Below, piece by piece: positions 5,215 through 12,439 of a stretch of DNA of 18,744 nt. The stretch comes from JAUWBF01 sp043815125 (lineage in GTDB: Bacteria; Verrucomicrobiota; Verrucomicrobiia; Opitutales; Opitutaceae): NCBI GenBank assembly GCA_043815125.1, contig JBDRJH010000109.1, forward strand, positions 1 through 18,744, written 5' to 3'. Numbering within the stretch: position 1 is the stretch's first letter; each line of letters opens with the position of its first letter. The translations under genes and the position numbers were made by a program. Under the pieces are notes generated by a model. It had not been told where the DNA came from. It did no database searches and saw only the letters and a list, made by a program, of their open reading frames with translations.

Positions 5215-7902
5215 ATGAAATTCCTCCCCTCCCGTTCGCCGCGCCGGCTCGCGTCGGCGCTGGCCCTCGCCGTGCTCGCGTCCGCCGCGCTCCCCGCCGC
5301 CGACACGCCGCCCAAGGCCGCGTTCACCTCCGCCGCCAAGGGTAATATCTTTACGGATACAACCGGTGCCGTCTCCCTCGCGCTTCCGGCCGGAGCCGCC
5401 GGCGGTGAGATCGTCGTTCGCGATGAGTCGGGCAACGTCATTGAAACGCTCCCCGTGCCCGCCGACGTCGCGGGCACCTTCGACGTCACTCTGCCGGGCA
5501 AGGGCTACTACGCCCTCGCCGCCGAGGTGAAGCTCGCCGACGGCACCGTCGCCAAGACCGCTGCCACCGCCGCCGTGGTCGGCCCCGTGCCGCCCGACGA
5601 TATCCGTTTTCAATCCCGCCTCGGCCTCTGGACCGTGCAGGGCGACCCCGATCTCGTGCTCGCCGCCGGTGCCCGTTGGAACCGCCGCATGATCTCCATT
5701 CACACCCTCAAGGAGAGCATCCTGGATCCCGAGCCCCCGCCGCCCGAAAAGCTCCTCTTCAAGGCCACCCCCTTCACCCGGGTCGGCGTCATGTCCTTCG
5801 GCCTGCCCCGCTGGATCATGGTCCCCACCGAGGCTAAAAAAAGCTTCGGAAACCCGCTCGTGCAACCGCGCGACTGGGACGAACTCCGCCGCCTCGTCGC
5901 CGCCTGGACCCGCGAGCAAAGCGAAAACTTTCCCGACTACTTCGAGGTTTACAACGAACCCGAGTGGCAATGGAAAGGCGGCGACAACGCCGACCTCGTG
6001 CGCGTGCTTGCCACCATCGCCGACGGCATCAAGGACGCCCGCCCGCAGACCAAGGTCCTCGGCCCCGGTTTCTCCTCCATCCGCATCAAGGACCCCGCCC
6101 GCCTCGACCTCGACACCGCCAACCGGCTGGGCCTCTTCGACCACCTCGACGGCGTGCTCGTGCACGCCTACGTGGACGGCACCGCACCCGAGGGCGAGTT
6201 CATCCAACGCGTGCTTGAGCTGAAACAATTTCTCGCCGACATCGGCCGGCCCGACTACCCGATCCACATCACCGAGTTCGGCTGGACCTCCGGCAAAGGC
6301 ACCTGGCAAAAGCCCGTGGACGAACTCACCCAGGCCCGCTACGCCGTGCGCTCGCTCACCCTGCTCGCGGCGGTCGGCGTGCAAAACGCCACGTATTTCT
6401 GCCTCCACTACAAGGCCGCCCCCAACCCCGGCGAACGCGGCTTCTCGCTCGTCCGCGACGACTCCACCCCCAAGCCCTCATTCGCCGCCTACGCCAACGT
6501 CGCCCGCTGGCTCGCCGACGTGAAGGGCCTCGGCACCTGGCTGCACCTCACGCCCACCACCCACCTCATCCTTTTCGAGAAAACCGACGGCACCTCCGTC
6601 GCCGTCGCCTGGGACACCAAAGAGGAGCGAGTCATCGGCCTGCCGCTCGCCACCACCCGTCGCGAGGACATGACCGGCCGCGCCTTGCCCGCCTCCGACG
6701 ACCTCGCGCTCTCGCCCAGCCCCATCTTCCTCGAATTCAACCAGGCCGGCGCGTTCTCCATCGAGATGCTGCCTCGCCTCGACATCATGCGCGGCGGCGA
6801 CGATGTCGCCCTCTCGCACGGCGGCGAATGGATCGCCCCCGATCCGCTCGCCGTGCGCGCCGGCCGACTCTCCGTGCCCGCCACCGCCGCCAACGGCGAC
6901 TACCTCCTGCTCACGCAGGACGACGGCAAATGGTTCGGCCAACCCGTGCGCGTCATCCCCCCGCTCGAAGCCTCCGCGCCCGTGCTCGACTGGCCCGCCG
7001 ACGCCGCCCACCCGAGCCTCGTGACGACCGTTTCCTCGCACGCACGATCGACCGTCACCACCCGCCTCGCCGTCACTCTTGACGACGCTCGCGACCAGTT
7101 CCTCGATCCGCCCGCCATCAGCCCCGGCGAACAACGCCGCCTCGCCGTGCCCCTCGCCGGCCTCGCCATCGGCAAACGCTACCGCGGTCAACTCACCGTG
7201 GACAGCCGCCACGAAGGCCGCCGCGACGAGATCGTCCGTCCGCTCGACCTCACCGTGCTCACCGCGCCGTCCGTCGCCCGCGGAGCCAAGCCCGACTGGA
7301 CCGCCATCAAGCCCGTCGACTTCTCCGCCTGGGATCCCTTCGGCGGTCCCATCGCCACCGAAGATTGCTCCGCCACCGTGCAGGCCGCCCACGGGCACGA
7401 CGGACTCCACCTGCGCGTCGTCGTGACCGATGACGAACACCTACAAACCCGCACCGGCGAAGATATCTGGTCGCACGACGCCATCCAGATCGGCCTCGAC
7501 CCCGATTACCAAAAAACCTGGGAAGCCAACGACCTCTTCGGACTCAAGGGCCACCGCATCTTCGAATACGGCGTCGCCGGCGCCTCCGACAACCGCGCCA
7601 CCGTGCTGCGTCCGCTCACCTGGCGTTGGATCTCCTACCTCGACAACCTTCCCGTCGGCCAACCCGAGCCGCGTATCCGACTTTCGGTTACGCGTGAAGG
7701 CGACCTCACCACCTATGACATCGTTTTCCCATGGACGGTCATGGGACTCGACCGCGCCGCGGAGGCCGGATCCGCCATCGGCCTGTCACTCTCGCTCGCC
7801 GACGCCGACACCGGCAAAAAAGGCCGCCGCGCCCTCCGCCTCTTCGGCGGCATCGCCGACGGCAAGGACCCCGAAAAATACGGCCCCCTCTGGCTCCGAT
7901 AA
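5215..7902 (+). CDS. Secreted clan GH-A-like glycoside hydrolase with C-terminal CBM9-like domain
   Basis: This 895-residue exported enzyme has a signal peptide (MKFLPSRSPRRLASALALAV, cleavage near LPA-AD). A beta-sandwich N-terminal domain spans about 35-125, followed by a (beta/alpha)8-type catalytic domain at about 130-455. That domain carries FEVYNEPEW (243-251), with Glu248 as predicted acid/base, and HITEFGWTS, with Glu354 as predicted nucleophile. The 106-residue spacing and a VHAY segment between them fit clan GH-A families such as GH5, GH30 or GH39; no single family could be assigned. Beta-rich linking domains follow. The C-terminus from about 690 (KPDWTAIKPVDFSAWDP) to the end (GGIADGKDPEKYGPLWL) resembles CBM9-like modules. 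The substrate is probably a plant- or algal-type polysaccharide, by inference only. It is the last gene before an inverted-repeat element and follows the jelly-roll gene by 9 bp. Confidence 0.85.
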   Translation: MKFLPSRSPRRLASALALAVLASAALPAADTPPKAAFTSAAKGNIFTDTTGAVSLALPAGAAGGEIVVRDESGNVIETLPVPADVAGTFDVTLPGKGYYALAAEVKLADGTVAKTAATAAVVGPVPPDDIRFQSRLGLWTVQGDPDLVLAAGARWNRRMISIHTLKESILDPEPPPPEKLLFKATPFTRVGVMSFGLPRWIMVPTEAKKSFGNPLVQPRDWDELRRLVAAWTREQSENFPDYFEVYNEPEWQWKGGDNADLVRVLATIADGIKDARPQTKVLGPGFSSIRIKDPARLDLDTANRLGLFDHLDGVLVHAYVDGTAPEGEFIQRVLELKQFLADIGRPDYPIHITEFGWTSGKGTWQKPVDELTQARYAVRSLTLLAAVGVQNATYFCLHYKAAPNPGERGFSLVRDDSTPKPSFAAYANVARWLADVKGLGTWLHLTPTTHLILFEKTDGTSVAVAWDTKEERVIGLPLATTRREDMTGRALPASDDLALSPSPIFLEFNQAGAFSIEMLPRLDIMRGGDDVALSHGGEWIAPDPLAVRAGRLSVPATAANGDYLLLTQDDGKWFGQPVRVIPPLEASAPVLDWPADAAHPSLVTTVSSHARSTVTTRLAVTLDDARDQFLDPPAISPGEQRRLAVPLAGLAIGKRYRGQLTVDSRHEGRRDEIVRPLDLTVLTAPSVARGAKPDWTAIKPVDFSAWDPFGGPIATEDCSATVQAAHGHDGLHLRVVVTDDEHLQTRTGEDIWSHDAIQIGLDPDYQKTWEANDLFGLKGHRIFEYGVAGASDNRATVLRPLTWRWISYLDNLPVGQPEPRIRLSVTREGDLTTYDIVFPWTVMGLDRAAEAGSAIGLSLSLADADTGKKGRRALRLFGGIADGKDPEKYGPLWLR

Positions 7903-7912
7903 ACCATCGCAG

Positions 7913-8035
7913 AATTTTAACGCAGAGACGCAGAGGCGCGAAGCACCGCAGAGGCTCAGGCCTTAGCTCACAACGCACGCGTTCCCGAGTCCAACTCCGC
8001 GACCTCTGCACCTCCGCGCCTCTGCGTTAAAAATT
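7913..8035. repeat. Inverted-repeat (MITE/REP-like) intergenic element
   Basis: The left end reads AATTTTAACGCAGAG and the right end, read from the other strand, AATTTTTAACGCAGAG. Both continue into GC-rich sequence with further copies of the word CGCAGAG/GCAGAGG (7921-7954 and 8003-8027). The left arm has an extra 8-base ACGCAGAG unit. The element fills nearly the whole gap between two hydrolase genes, and its transcript could fold into a long imperfect hairpin. No open reading frame of its own is seen. Confidence 0.7.
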
Positions 8036-8051
8036 CCGTATCCACACTTTA

Positions 8052-10061
8052 ATGACCGCCCTGCGTCAGGTTCACCTCGATTTTCACACCTCGCCGTTCA
8101 TTCCCGATGTCGGCGCGGAGTTCGACGCGCGCGCCTTTGCCGCCACGTTCAAGCGCGCGCACGTCAACAGCGTCACGCTCTTCGCCAAGTGCCATCACGG
8201 CATGTGCTATTACCCGACGAAGACCGGCCGGGCGCATCCCGCCCTCGGCGAGCGCGACCTGCTCGGCGAGATGATCGACGCGCTCCATCGCGAAGGCATT
8301 CGCTGTCCCGTTTACACGCCCGTCGCCTGGGAGGAAAACGCCGCCCACGAACACCCCGAGTGGCGCCAGATGCGCGCCGACGGCACCTTCGCCCGCTGCG
8401 ACAACCCCGACCCGAGCCGGCCGCGTCACCCCGGCGGCTGGCGCTTCAACGACTGGGTCAACCCCGACGTCCAGGACTACCTCGAAGCCCACGTGCGCGA
8501 ACTCTTCGCCCGCTACGGCAAGCTCGACGGCCTCTTCTTCGACATCCTGTTCTTCGACCACCTCGCCCACCACAGCGACGCCTGCCGTGCCTATCGCCAG
8601 CGCCACGGCTTCCAGGCCGACGATGTCGAGACCTTCAAGCGCTTCGAATCGCACGCGCAGGCCCGCTTCGCCGCGCGCTTCACCAAGCTCGTGCGCGACC
8701 TCTCGCCGAAGAGCACCGTCTTCTACAACACCCCGTTCGACGTCTTTGTTGACGGCACCGGCGGACGCCAACGTCTGCCGCACTGCACGCACATCGAGAT
8801 CGAATCGCTGCCGTCCGGCTTCTGGGGCTACCAACATTTCCCGCGACTCGCGCGCGGAGCCGGCCGTTGGGGCAAACCCTGGATCGGCATGACCGGCCGT
8901 TTTCAACGCATGTGGGGCGACTTCGGCGGCATCAAGCCGCAGGCCGCGCTCGAATACGAATGCTTCCGCTCGCAGGCCCTCGGCGGCGGCAACTCCGTCG
9001 GCGACCAACTCCCGCCGCGCGGCCGGCTCGACGCCGCGGCCTACGACCTCATCGGCGCGGTTTACACGCAATGCGAAGCCGCCGAGCCCTTCTACGCCGG
9101 CAGCGCCGAGCTGACCGACATCGGCGTGCTCTCCGCCAACCACCCGGGCAAAAATCTCGTGGAGACCGGCAAGTCCGACGAAGGCGCGATCCAGATGTGT
9201 GAAGAAACCCACTACGAGGTTTCCCTGCTCGACGACCGCTCCGATCTCGCCGCGCACCGCCTGCTCATTTTGCCCGACGACGTCGTCATCACGCCGCGCC
9301 TCTGCAAAAACCTGAAAGCCTACCACGCCGCCGGCGGCAAACTCGTGATTTCACATCTCGCCGGCCGCGACGCCGCCGGCGACTGGGCGCTCGACTTTCT
9401 GCCGCTCGGCTTCAACGGCGTCGTCGAAAACTACCCGACCTACTGGCGTGCCCGCGCCGCCTTCTGGCCCGAACTCAGCGCCAGCGACCGCGTCGTCTAC
9501 GCGCAGGGCGTCAACGTCCGCCCGGGCCGCGGCACCAAGGTGCTCGTGGACCGCGTGCTCCCGTATTTCAAACGCACGGATCTCACGTTTTCTTCGCACT
9601 TCCAGACGCCGCCGCAGGCCGAGCCCGGACGTTTCCCGGCGGTCGTTTCGGGCCCGGGCTTTGTTTATTTCGCCGACCCGATTTTCCGCGAATACCGCCA
9701 GACTGGCAACCAGGCCGTGCGCGACGTCTGGCGTCGCGTGATGAAGGATCTCGTCGGTCCCGCGCTCATCGGCGACGGCCTGCCCACGACGGTCCTGTGC
9801 GCCGCGCGCCGCCGCCAGCGCGACCTGCTCGTCACGCTGTTGCACTACGTCCCCGTCCGCAAAGCCCTCGAAACCGACGTCTGTGAGGAACGCATGAGCT
9901 TCGCCGGCGAAATCCTCCGCCTCCCCAAGGCCGTCAAACAAGTCCGCATCTTCGGCACCGGCGAGATGCTCGTCCCTGCCGACGATACCGGCGCCGCCTT
10001 TACCTTGCCCGTCGCCAAAGGTCGTCTGCTGTTGGAAGTGCCGGGATATTTCGCAGGGTAA
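8052..10061 (+). CDS. GHL6/GH151-like hydrolase (putative alpha-L-fucosidase-type), cytoplasmic
   Basis: This 669-residue protein lacks a signal peptide. The N-terminal catalytic barrel, about residues 1-345, has HLDFHTS (8-14), FAKCHHG (44-50), a segment on 'lure to a bench' strands ending in DGLFFDI with Asp164 as the likely nucleophile, and YNTPFD further on. These match the 'hypothetical glycosyl hydrolase 6' family, which from memory includes the CAZy GH151 alpha-L-fucosidases. Residues about 350-570 look like the flavodoxin/GATase-like domain seen in beta-galactosidase trimerisation regions (LLILPDDVVITPRLCKNL, AGGKLVISH). A small beta domain ends the protein. It probably removes terminal sugars from imported oligosaccharides; fucose specificity is not proven. 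It lies 149 bp after the secreted glycoside hydrolase, across an inverted-repeat element, so it may belong to the same operon or have its own promoter. Confidence 0.8.
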   Translation: MTALRQVHLDFHTSPFIPDVGAEFDARAFAATFKRAHVNSVTLFAKCHHGMCYYPTKTGRAHPALGERDLLGEMIDALHREGIRCPVYTPVAWEENAAHEHPEWRQMRADGTFARCDNPDPSRPRHPGGWRFNDWVNPDVQDYLEAHVRELFARYGKLDGLFFDILFFDHLAHHSDACRAYRQRHGFQADDVETFKRFESHAQARFAARFTKLVRDLSPKSTVFYNTPFDVFVDGTGGRQRLPHCTHIEIESLPSGFWGYQHFPRLARGAGRWGKPWIGMTGRFQRMWGDFGGIKPQAALEYECFRSQALGGGNSVGDQLPPRGRLDAAAYDLIGAVYTQCEAAEPFYAGSAELTDIGVLSANHPGKNLVETGKSDEGAIQMCEETHYEVSLLDDRSDLAAHRLLILPDDVVITPRLCKNLKAYHAAGGKLVISHLAGRDAAGDWALDFLPLGFNGVVENYPTYWRARAAFWPELSASDRVVYAQGVNVRPGRGTKVLVDRVLPYFKRTDLTFSSHFQTPPQAEPGRFPAVVSGPGFVYFADPIFREYRQTGNQAVRDVWRRVMKDLVGPALIGDGLPTTVLCAARRRQRDLLVTLLHYVPVRKALETDVCEERMSFAGEILRLPKAVKQVRIFGTGEMLVPADDTGAAFTLPVAKGRLLLEVPGYFAG

Positions 10062-10183
10062 GCACCTACCCGACCTCGGACACCGAAACCTTTTCGTTGC
10101 CAAAAGAAGGTCGCGTGCCAACCGGCGGTTGGTTCAGTGGCAGCGTATTGCGCGTTCGCACACCGATAACCATCTCCCGCCCC

Positions 10184-11626
10184 ATGCCGTCACACTTATT
10201 GAGCGTCTGTCTCGCCACGCTTCTTTGCGTCGCCAGTGCCAGGGCTGGGCTCATCGAGTCCCAAGTCTCCTTCACGGCCAGCTACGACGAGCTGCTGGCG
10301 GGCGGCGGGCGGGTCTGGGCCTGCCGTTACGACCCGACGCCGGCGAGCCGGCTGGTCGGCGAGGCGGGGGCGTTGGTCGACGAGGCCGAGGTCGCGTTGC
10401 CGGCGCGAACCCTGCGCGCGGCGGTCTCGCCCGACGGCGTGTTTTACGCGGTCACGACCGGCACCGAGACCAACATCAACCCGAGCGCCCACCTTTGGGA
10501 GAAACCGCCCGGGGGCGCGTGGACGAATGTCGGCCAGATCCGGTCGACCAGCTACAGCCGGCGCGTGTCCTCGGCCGAGTTCGGCTTTGTGGAGCGTCTG
10601 GTGGTGGTCAACCTCCAGACACAGCATTCGTCCTTCGGAGGGGGCGGAACCGGCACGGTCATCGTGACCGACCCGGTCGGCGGTTCGACCAATCCCGCCC
10701 TGGCGCTGTTTGACCGCGATGCCCGCAGCCTGTCATTCGGCCCGGCGGGCTTTGCCACGATTCGCGGAGCGGGACCGCTGTATGGCCTGAAAAGCGAGAT
10801 TGTGTTCGGCTATTTCTCGATGGATCGCCTGGTCGCCTCCACGGACGGCCTGAACTGGAGCAAGGTCAACGTGCCGACCCAGCCGATGAACGACGTGGTC
10901 ACCTTGCTCGCCGTCGGAGACCAGTTCCCGCTGGGCATCAACGGCGAGCGACTGTTCTTCGGCGACATTCTCTCATCGACCAGCCTCGCGGTTGTGAACG
11001 CGGGGAATCGTCCGATGAAATACCGCCTTCCCTTCCAGGAGAACGGCCATGGCCCGGCCGACGCGACGACTCCTCCGGGCCAGCGCTACAACACCGCGCA
11101 ATTGAACGGCATGGCCACGCTGCACGCCGGCGAGGTCTTCTTCGGCTTCTACCGCCAGACCTCGCAGGAAGGCGGCGCCGACCGGCAGCTCATGGTGTGC
11201 TCGACCGACTACCTGCAAACCTTCGAATTCCATGTGTATTCGGACAACGGCTACATCGACGCCGTGACTGACGGAGAGGCCTGCCATGTGTTGCGCGCCA
11301 CCGGCACGGGGACGACCCTGCTGCGACTGACGCCGGACGGCCCCCGCGTGCCAGTGGGCCAAAGGCCGCGCCTGCGAGCGGCGGGCAGAACCCAGGCCTT
11401 CCCCACGGGCCTGGCCAGAATCGACCCGAACACCGGTGAACCCGTGCCGTCGACCCTTGACCGCCGGGTGATCGACTTGGAGGTAATGTCGGAGGACGGG
11501 GTGTTTTTCGTGCTGGAGACGTCAACCGATCTTGAGAACTGGACGCCGATCGGACTGCCCTTCCCCGCCGGACAAACCGCGACCTTTGTGCTCCCGCCGG
11601 AAGAGCCCCGGCGTTTTTTTCGCTGA
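10184..11626 (+). CDS. Secreted protein of unknown function with C-terminal STDLxxW domain
   Basis: This 480-residue protein starts with a signal peptide (MPSHLLSVCLATLLCVASA, cleavage near ARA-GL). The open frame extends upstream to 10097, but that stretch does not look coding and the signal peptide sets the start at 10184. The body is beta-rich with segments such as LVASTDGLNWSKVNVP and LMVCSTDYLQTFEFH, reminiscent of BNR/sialidase-like propeller blades; this is a weak resemblance. The last 45 residues contain STDLENW (447-453) and end in RRFFR. A comparable ending occurs in the leucine-rich-repeat protein ending at 14620. The gene is 122 bp after the GHL6-like gene; no terminator was recognised between them, so read-through is possible. 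No enzymatic motif was found and no function is assigned. Confidence 0.75.
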   Translation: MPSHLLSVCLATLLCVASARAGLIESQVSFTASYDELLAGGGRVWACRYDPTPASRLVGEAGALVDEAEVALPARTLRAAVSPDGVFYAVTTGTETNINPSAHLWEKPPGGAWTNVGQIRSTSYSRRVSSAEFGFVERLVVVNLQTQHSSFGGGGTGTVIVTDPVGGSTNPALALFDRDARSLSFGPAGFATIRGAGPLYGLKSEIVFGYFSMDRLVASTDGLNWSKVNVPTQPMNDVVTLLAVGDQFPLGINGERLFFGDILSSTSLAVVNAGNRPMKYRLPFQENGHGPADATTPPGQRYNTAQLNGMATLHAGEVFFGFYRQTSQEGGADRQLMVCSTDYLQTFEFHVYSDNGYIDAVTDGEACHVLRATGTGTTLLRLTPDGPRVPVGQRPRLRAAGRTQAFPTGLARIDPNTGEPVPSTLDRRVIDLEVMSEDGVFFVLETSTDLENWTPIGLPFPAGQTATFVLPPEEPRRFFR

Positions 11627-11684
11627 GCCGGCACGGAGGGTCGCCCCCTACCGCCCTCCCCTGCGCCCCCCCCCGCGGCGAACG

Positions 11685-12236
11685 TCAGTCGCGAGCGGGG
11701 GCGGCGGACGCCGGACTTTTTTTGCCCAGCATCGCCACGCCGGTGACCAGCAGTGTGAGCAGGCCGCCGCCCACCAGCAGGATGTAGAACGCGCGGAGCT
11801 TCGGGCCCAGCCAGCTGCCCTGATGGATGCTCATGAGCAGCTTCAGCGTGTCCTTCTCAAAGCCGAACCACACCTCGCCAAAATGGTAGCCCAGGCCGGT
11901 CACCGAGGTCGCCAGCAGCGGCGGCAACATCAGCCAGGCCGCGACGCGGTGCCAGCGGCGCGCGCCGTGTTTGGCGCGTGACCGCCAGAGCAGCCACCCG
12001 CCGCTCACCGTGAGCGCGAGCAGACCCAGTCCGGAGACCCCCATGAACACCGCCGCAAAGGTCTCCCCGAGCACCGCACCGGTATGGAACTCCAGGATGC
12101 GGTTGCCCAGCGGCTTCTCCATGCCGAACCACGTGCGGCCAAACCGGTAGATCATACCGGTCGCCGCGGAGGCAAACAACGGGAGGACAAGCCAGGGTGA
12201 AAGCAGGCGATGGAGCGGTCGGGCGAAGCGTTGCAT
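11685..12236 (-). CDS. PepSY-TM-like four-helix membrane protein made of two repeats
   Basis: This 183-residue protein has four predicted transmembrane helices (about 13-30, 57-84, 98-116, 147-170). It is an internal duplication with a constant offset of 87 residues and no gaps. H9 aligns with H96, Y30-x-F-G-x-x-W-F-G-x-E-K41 with residues 117-128, H51 with H138, and G69...GLL...G79 with 156-166. The sequence resembles the membrane part of PepSY-associated TM proteins (LHRLLSPW, WFGMEK), but there is no PepSY domain. Two conserved His per repeat suggest haem b binding; this is inferred. The start at 12236 is chosen because it begins at the first basic/hydrophobic segment; a start at 12275 would add 13 residues. 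The gene converges with the preceding plus-strand gene and is divergent from the leucine-rich-repeat gene. Confidence 0.75.
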   Translation of the reverse strand: MQRFARPLHRLLSPWLVLPLFASAATGMIYRFGRTWFGMEKPLGNRILEFHTGAVLGETFAAVFMGVSGLGLLALTVSGGWLLWRSRAKHGARRWHRVAAWLMLPPLLATSVTGLGYHFGEVWFGFEKDTLKLLMSIHQGSWLGPKLRAFYILLVGGGLLTLLVTGVAMLGKKSPASAAPARD

Positions 12237-12439
12237 GACGCGCAACCGTAGGACGCAACCACACGCCGCCAACACGAATTCTCAGTGCCGTCGACTCCAT
12301 GAGTCGTTGCTTCTCCTCATGCGAAACGGACTGCGACACCACGCCGCCATGTCCTGAAGCAAAAATGACCCATGAGAAATCCCCTTGCCAGAACAATGTT
12401 CATATATGTTTAAAAAAGAAGCATTTATCGCTTTTCAGC
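12237..12439. other. Divergent intergenic region before the LRR gene
   Basis: This 203-bp gap separates the minus-strand membrane protein from the plus-strand leucine-rich-repeat gene, so both promoters should lie here. The last 80 bases (from about 12360) are clearly AT-richer than the surroundings, with a run of A residues at about 12410-12419. A plus-strand frame is open from 12299, but its translation (Cys- and Lys-rich, no domain) looks like chance read-through. No firm promoter boxes or operators were identified. Confidence 0.4.

Noticed and set aside
4510..6408. A 632-residue minus-strand open frame across the jelly-roll and glycosidase genes
   Set aside because: Gly/Glu/Val-rich shadow sequence without motifs. 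The plus-strand genes have signal peptides and catalytic motifs.
8049..9326. A 425-residue minus-strand frame antisense to the GHL6-like gene
   Set aside because: No domain or signal; its composition is that of a complement of a GC-rich coding strand.
10118..10132. Hairpin CCAACC/GGTTGG downstream of the GHL6-like gene as a terminator
   Set aside because: Only a 6-bp stem with a 3-nt loop and no T-run; too weak to call.
12299..12439. N-terminal extension of the leucine-rich-repeat protein by 47 residues
   Set aside because: The extension would put the signal peptide internally. The stretch is AT-rich at its end and looks like promoter or leader DNA.
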